Positions 60,601-64,000 of a DNA stretch of 64,000 bases are shown one piece after another (the first letter of the stretch is position 1; each line of letters starts with the position of its first letter). Origin of the DNA: Pelecanus crispus (Eukaryota; Chordata; Aves; Pelecaniformes; Pelecanidae); contig NC_134653.1 of NCBI RefSeq assembly GCF_030463565.1, forward strand, positions 27,651,150 through 27,715,149, given 5' to 3'. The translations under genes and the position numbers were made by a program. The notes below the pieces were generated by a model that saw nothing but the letters and a program-made list of their open reading frames with translations, had not been told where the DNA came from and searched no databases.

Positions 60601-63600
60601 AGGAGATCAACTCCATCTTTACAATATCCCCCTCCATAAAGCTAATAGGCCAGGCAATTGGTACGGCCCTGTGAAGTACTTTATAGTCTGGACTCGAGGA
60701 CTCAGCGCCACAGCTCACGGGCCGTCCCAACCCCAAATCCCAGGAATCACAGCGTTATTTCTCCTCGCCGTCCCCCCTTTTGGGCTGGGAGCAGCGTGAG
60801 GATGAGCACGATGCCCCACCACCTGCCCACCTTCACTTGCACCTGGCTCCCGCCACCCGGAGCCCCACTCAACTCCAGCGGCACAAGGCTGCTAGGAGCA
60901 TCCGTAGGGATCAGGCTTTCTTCTCTGCAGGGCACCGTGACACACTCTGCCCCGATTCCAGGAGCTTCTACACCATCAGGGTGAGTCAAAGGCCAAGATG
61001 ATGGACCCAGCTCTGGGCCAGAGCAGAGGCCAGGGAGGTTTCTTTGTAAACCCTTTGCCGTTTGCTTCATTTGCAATTGAAAACCAGAGTCCAGGCTCAC
61101 CCTCGGGAGGAGCAGACATCCCTTCTTGACATGACGATGGCAAAACCCGCTCAGCTCTGTAAAAGTCCCTCCCTCCACGCTGACAGCCCTGTGTTTGTTT
61201 GGGAAGTTGGAGGTGGCACATTTGGTGTAACCTGGAGCCCCATTTCAGAAGGTACCTGGCAGGTTTTGAGGGACTGGTTTTGCTTCGCACATCGCTGGGA
61301 CCCAGCAGATCTCAGTGGTGCACTCCAAACGTACGTCAGCCTGAAACTGGTCCTGGCTCCAGCAGTGGCTGCAAGTACGACCTTGGGGAAAGCGATAACC
61401 AAACGGAGCAGTGGTTGCCTACCTTGCTTCTTCTTGATGCATAAAAGCAGCCTGAGAAAAGTTTCCTTTAATCACTTCCCCTACATTAGACCTTCCAGGG
61501 AAAATTAGCACAAATGCAACATCAGTGGCACCGAGGGAACGGATCCTGAACAACTCGGAAGGGGGTTAATTACTTTGTTGAAATCCTTCTCTCTTTAGTT
61601 GCCACCTATAGCTCCAAGACCTGACAAACAGTTGGGAAAAAGGATCTCTGCTGAAAATCAATGCTCGTTAGACTTAAGAGCTAAAGATCCTCCACGGAGT
61701 ATACTGTTGGGAAATAAAGTGGAGGAGACTGTTCCTCTGTTATTAGGGTAGAAGACAAATGGGAGATGGGAAAGCAAAAGGTTTCCAGGTCTCCATAAAA
61801 GTCAGAGAGGAGACAAAGAGCCCATTTCTCCCTTCTGTGGCTTACTGTCTTTAATCTCTCTTTGCCTTAGTGTCCCCACCTACCCCGCAGGACAGAGTCA
61901 CGTTTAGACGTGCTGAAAAGCTTAACTAGCATTTGCAAAAATGACTCAAGATCCCCAGATACCGACTGCCAGAGACATACAAAGCGTTACTGCTCGTCCC
62001 TTAGGAGGACGATCTGCTCCTCAGCGCTGGAGCTGCCGGCAGACAGGCTCTTCGCTCCCAGACGCGCCGAGCAGGTAACACGAGCGTGCTAGGTGGAGGG
62101 AACAACATCAGAAATCCCCACAGCTCCTTACAAACAGTTTCCCCCTTAGATTAACTTAGCATTAGACTGCATTTGCTCCAGAGAATTTTGTAAAACAACT
62201 CCCAGCCCACGTCTGCTACCTCCACCACCATTTTAGCGTTGTACCAGGGTGGGAGGGTTAAAACACAACGCTGCAGCTGAGTGACCGCCACGGGCAGCAC
62301 TTTGCGACTAAAATTTCCTCGAGTACCTGGTTTTAAAGTTGGGACTAACTTAATTCAGACTCCACATCAGAACTCTGTGCTGCCCTGTGGGGGACAGAAG
62401 GGAACACAGCTCCAGCTCTGTAACCAAAAGTCTCCTCCTTTAATCCAAGGACAAGATTTCTTTGCTAGGCACATGATGAGCTGCCCTCCCTACCTTCTAT
62501 ACTGTCTGCTGACGTTTGTATTTCAAACTAATTGCCACTGCATCATCTGATCCTGCCCAGCTGTCTGAAAAAAACCCAACACCCTACGTACCGCTGGGAC
62601 CTCTTTGTCAGAGGCTGTGAACTCATCTCCATCCAGCACCAGGAGGGATTGAACAAACTGAAGCGGTATTTTATTGCTGAAGCATAAAACATGGGAATAA
62701 ACAAGCACCGAAGTGCTACTGATCATTAAAACCAGATGGGAGCCCATTTACTGCCTCCAACAGCGAGGTGCCACTGCTGCTCCGCTGAGGCCCCATTGAA
62801 ATAGGAAACCCATCGCACCATCTGGGAGGTGCTGGACGGCAGCGGCTACACGCAGCTCCTGCAATTCAGGCCTGGATTTATCTGTACCGTCCTCTCACCA
62901 CCACGCCAGGGATAACCAAGGAGTGACAGAGCTTTTAGTCCTGGCTCCAGAAATACAGTTGCTCCTGTAAGGTTGTGCCGACATGAAAATGCTCTAGTGG
63001 GGACACGCAGCCTGTCCAGGGCCAGTCCCACTGTCCAGGGGAGGTGGGATGGGAAGAATCACAGGCCAAATTGTCCACACACAAAGCAGGGACTCGGTTG
63101 CATTTCAACAGTATTTGTTCAAATATATGTCAGAGAACCATCACAGGTTCTGGTCACCCCTGCGCAGTTCAGCTCCTGCATGGTGGATTATCCAGGTCTG
63201 ACCTGATTTCCTTACTGACCAGTGCTGTCTGACATGAGAAGCAAAGTACCACGGTGGGAAGAAGCCAGGGGCTATTTCCTCTCCTTCCTAATCAAGGCAT
63301 CCACTGCAGATAAATGTGCAGTGAGAGCATTCCCAAAGTCTAGAGTACTGGAAACTGGCTTTCAGAAATAGCTTCATCCTGAGCACCCTGAGCTGCAAGC
63401 TGAGCTCAACCCCCTGCCTAGACTGAAGCTTTGCACCTTTGTCTTCAAGTCCCATCTTCCCGTGGCAGGGAGCCTTCTCAGCAGCCCGAAATCGGAGCAC
63501 TGCATGGGGCCAGGGGTGGATTCCCTGGGCTGCCCCTGCAAGCCGGAGAGGAGATGCAAATGGAGCAGGAGACTGCTGGAGAAGCAGAGCCAGACAGATG

Positions 63601-64000
63601 CTTTTACACTTCAAAGGAAACAGGGCCCTGTAAGGCTTTCAGGAATACGCACAAATCGATAGACTCCTTTTAAACACCAAGCACATTTGCTCAAGTGTGA
63701 GGCAATTAGTCCCTGGGGATGGAGGCAGGACAGGGCCATTAACAGACATACGGACAGGATGAAGCAAGGGATGAGAAACATGCGGCATGGCTCCATGTGA
63801 GACTGCCAGCCCAGCCTGATGAGTTGGAAACCTTGCTGTCCTGGCCTAGCATTCTCGTCGTGATTTTCAAAATGCTCGTGTCCCCAGGGGCTCTACAGGG
63901 AGCACATTAGTACCATTTAGCCTGTATCAGTGCAATGTTCAGCACATCCCTTTGGTGAACAGGGAGGTTTTGATCATATCCCTTCCACTGCTCAATTGTT
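54601..64000. other. Region downstream of CRKL, no gene recognised
   Basis: In human, AIFM3 follows CRKL on the same strand, so this may be the CRKL-AIFM3 spacer; I see no AIFM3 coding exon. The region is more GC-rich than the CRKL introns, with CpG-richer patches at about 57.2-57.6 and 60.3-60.56 kb, where many overlapping ORFs open on both strands by composition alone. An AATAAA at 55450-55455 could mark a late CRKL 3' end. Exon-like patches at 58.98-59.17, 60.56-60.70 and 62.59-62.68 kb (minus) are described under findings. Confidence 0.6.

Overview
The window is a vertebrate nuclear locus, most likely from a bird. Three spliced protein-coding genes can be reconstructed: MED15 (minus strand, 5' two-thirds only), KLHL22 (plus, complete coding region) and CRKL (plus, complete coding region). 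All are orthologues of genes in human 22q11.2. The avian call rests on a CR1 retroposon (about 15.73-16.46 kb) whose sequence and 3' end look like bird CR1 copies, on scattered decayed MIR/CORE-SINE relics, and on compact introns. Another sauropsid is not excluded.

Layout. 1-12,156: the first seven coding exons of MED15 on the minus strand, running out of the window at position 1. Its start codon lies in a CpG island (about 11.8-13.2 kb) with no TATA box visible to me but with an inverted pair of ETS-like sites, a TCTCGCGAGA palindrome and a ZNF143-like site. 12.4-22.6 kb: no coding sequence supported. This is probably the long first intron of KLHL22, whose non-coding first exon I infer to lie in the same island, making the promoter bidirectional. 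22,696-30,083: six coding exons of KLHL22 (638 codons), with a short 3'UTR to about 30.86 kb. 30.9-36.4 kb: intergenic, with a MIR relic and one unexplained minus-strand ORF. 36.0-37.4 kb: the CRKL CpG island and 5'UTR. 37,024-50,749: three coding exons of CRKL (303 codons), then a 3'UTR of about 3.8 kb ending near 54.6 kb. 54.6-64 kb: no recognised gene, with several small GC-rich islands and exon-like patches of low confidence.

All exon boundaries were read by eye from AG/GT splice signals and checked by reading-phase arithmetic. MED15 exons sum to 365 codons, KLHL22 to 638 plus stop, and CRKL to 303 plus stop. The three genes are not a pathway unit. MED15 is a Mediator tail subunit, KLHL22 a CUL3 ubiquitin-ligase adaptor and CRKL an SH2/SH3 signalling adaptor. 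They are neighbours by conserved synteny, although CRKL follows the KLHL22 3' end here, which differs from the human order as I recall it.

I found no sign of a previously undescribed biological system. The most unusual observations are a near-perfect 28-bp direct repeat linking the CRKL 5'UTR to a site 1.56 kb upstream, the promoter motif cluster between MED15 and KLHL22, a MED15 micro-exon with a 26-nt U tract just after its donor, and the changed gene order. Comparisons with human proteins are from memory and were not run as alignments.
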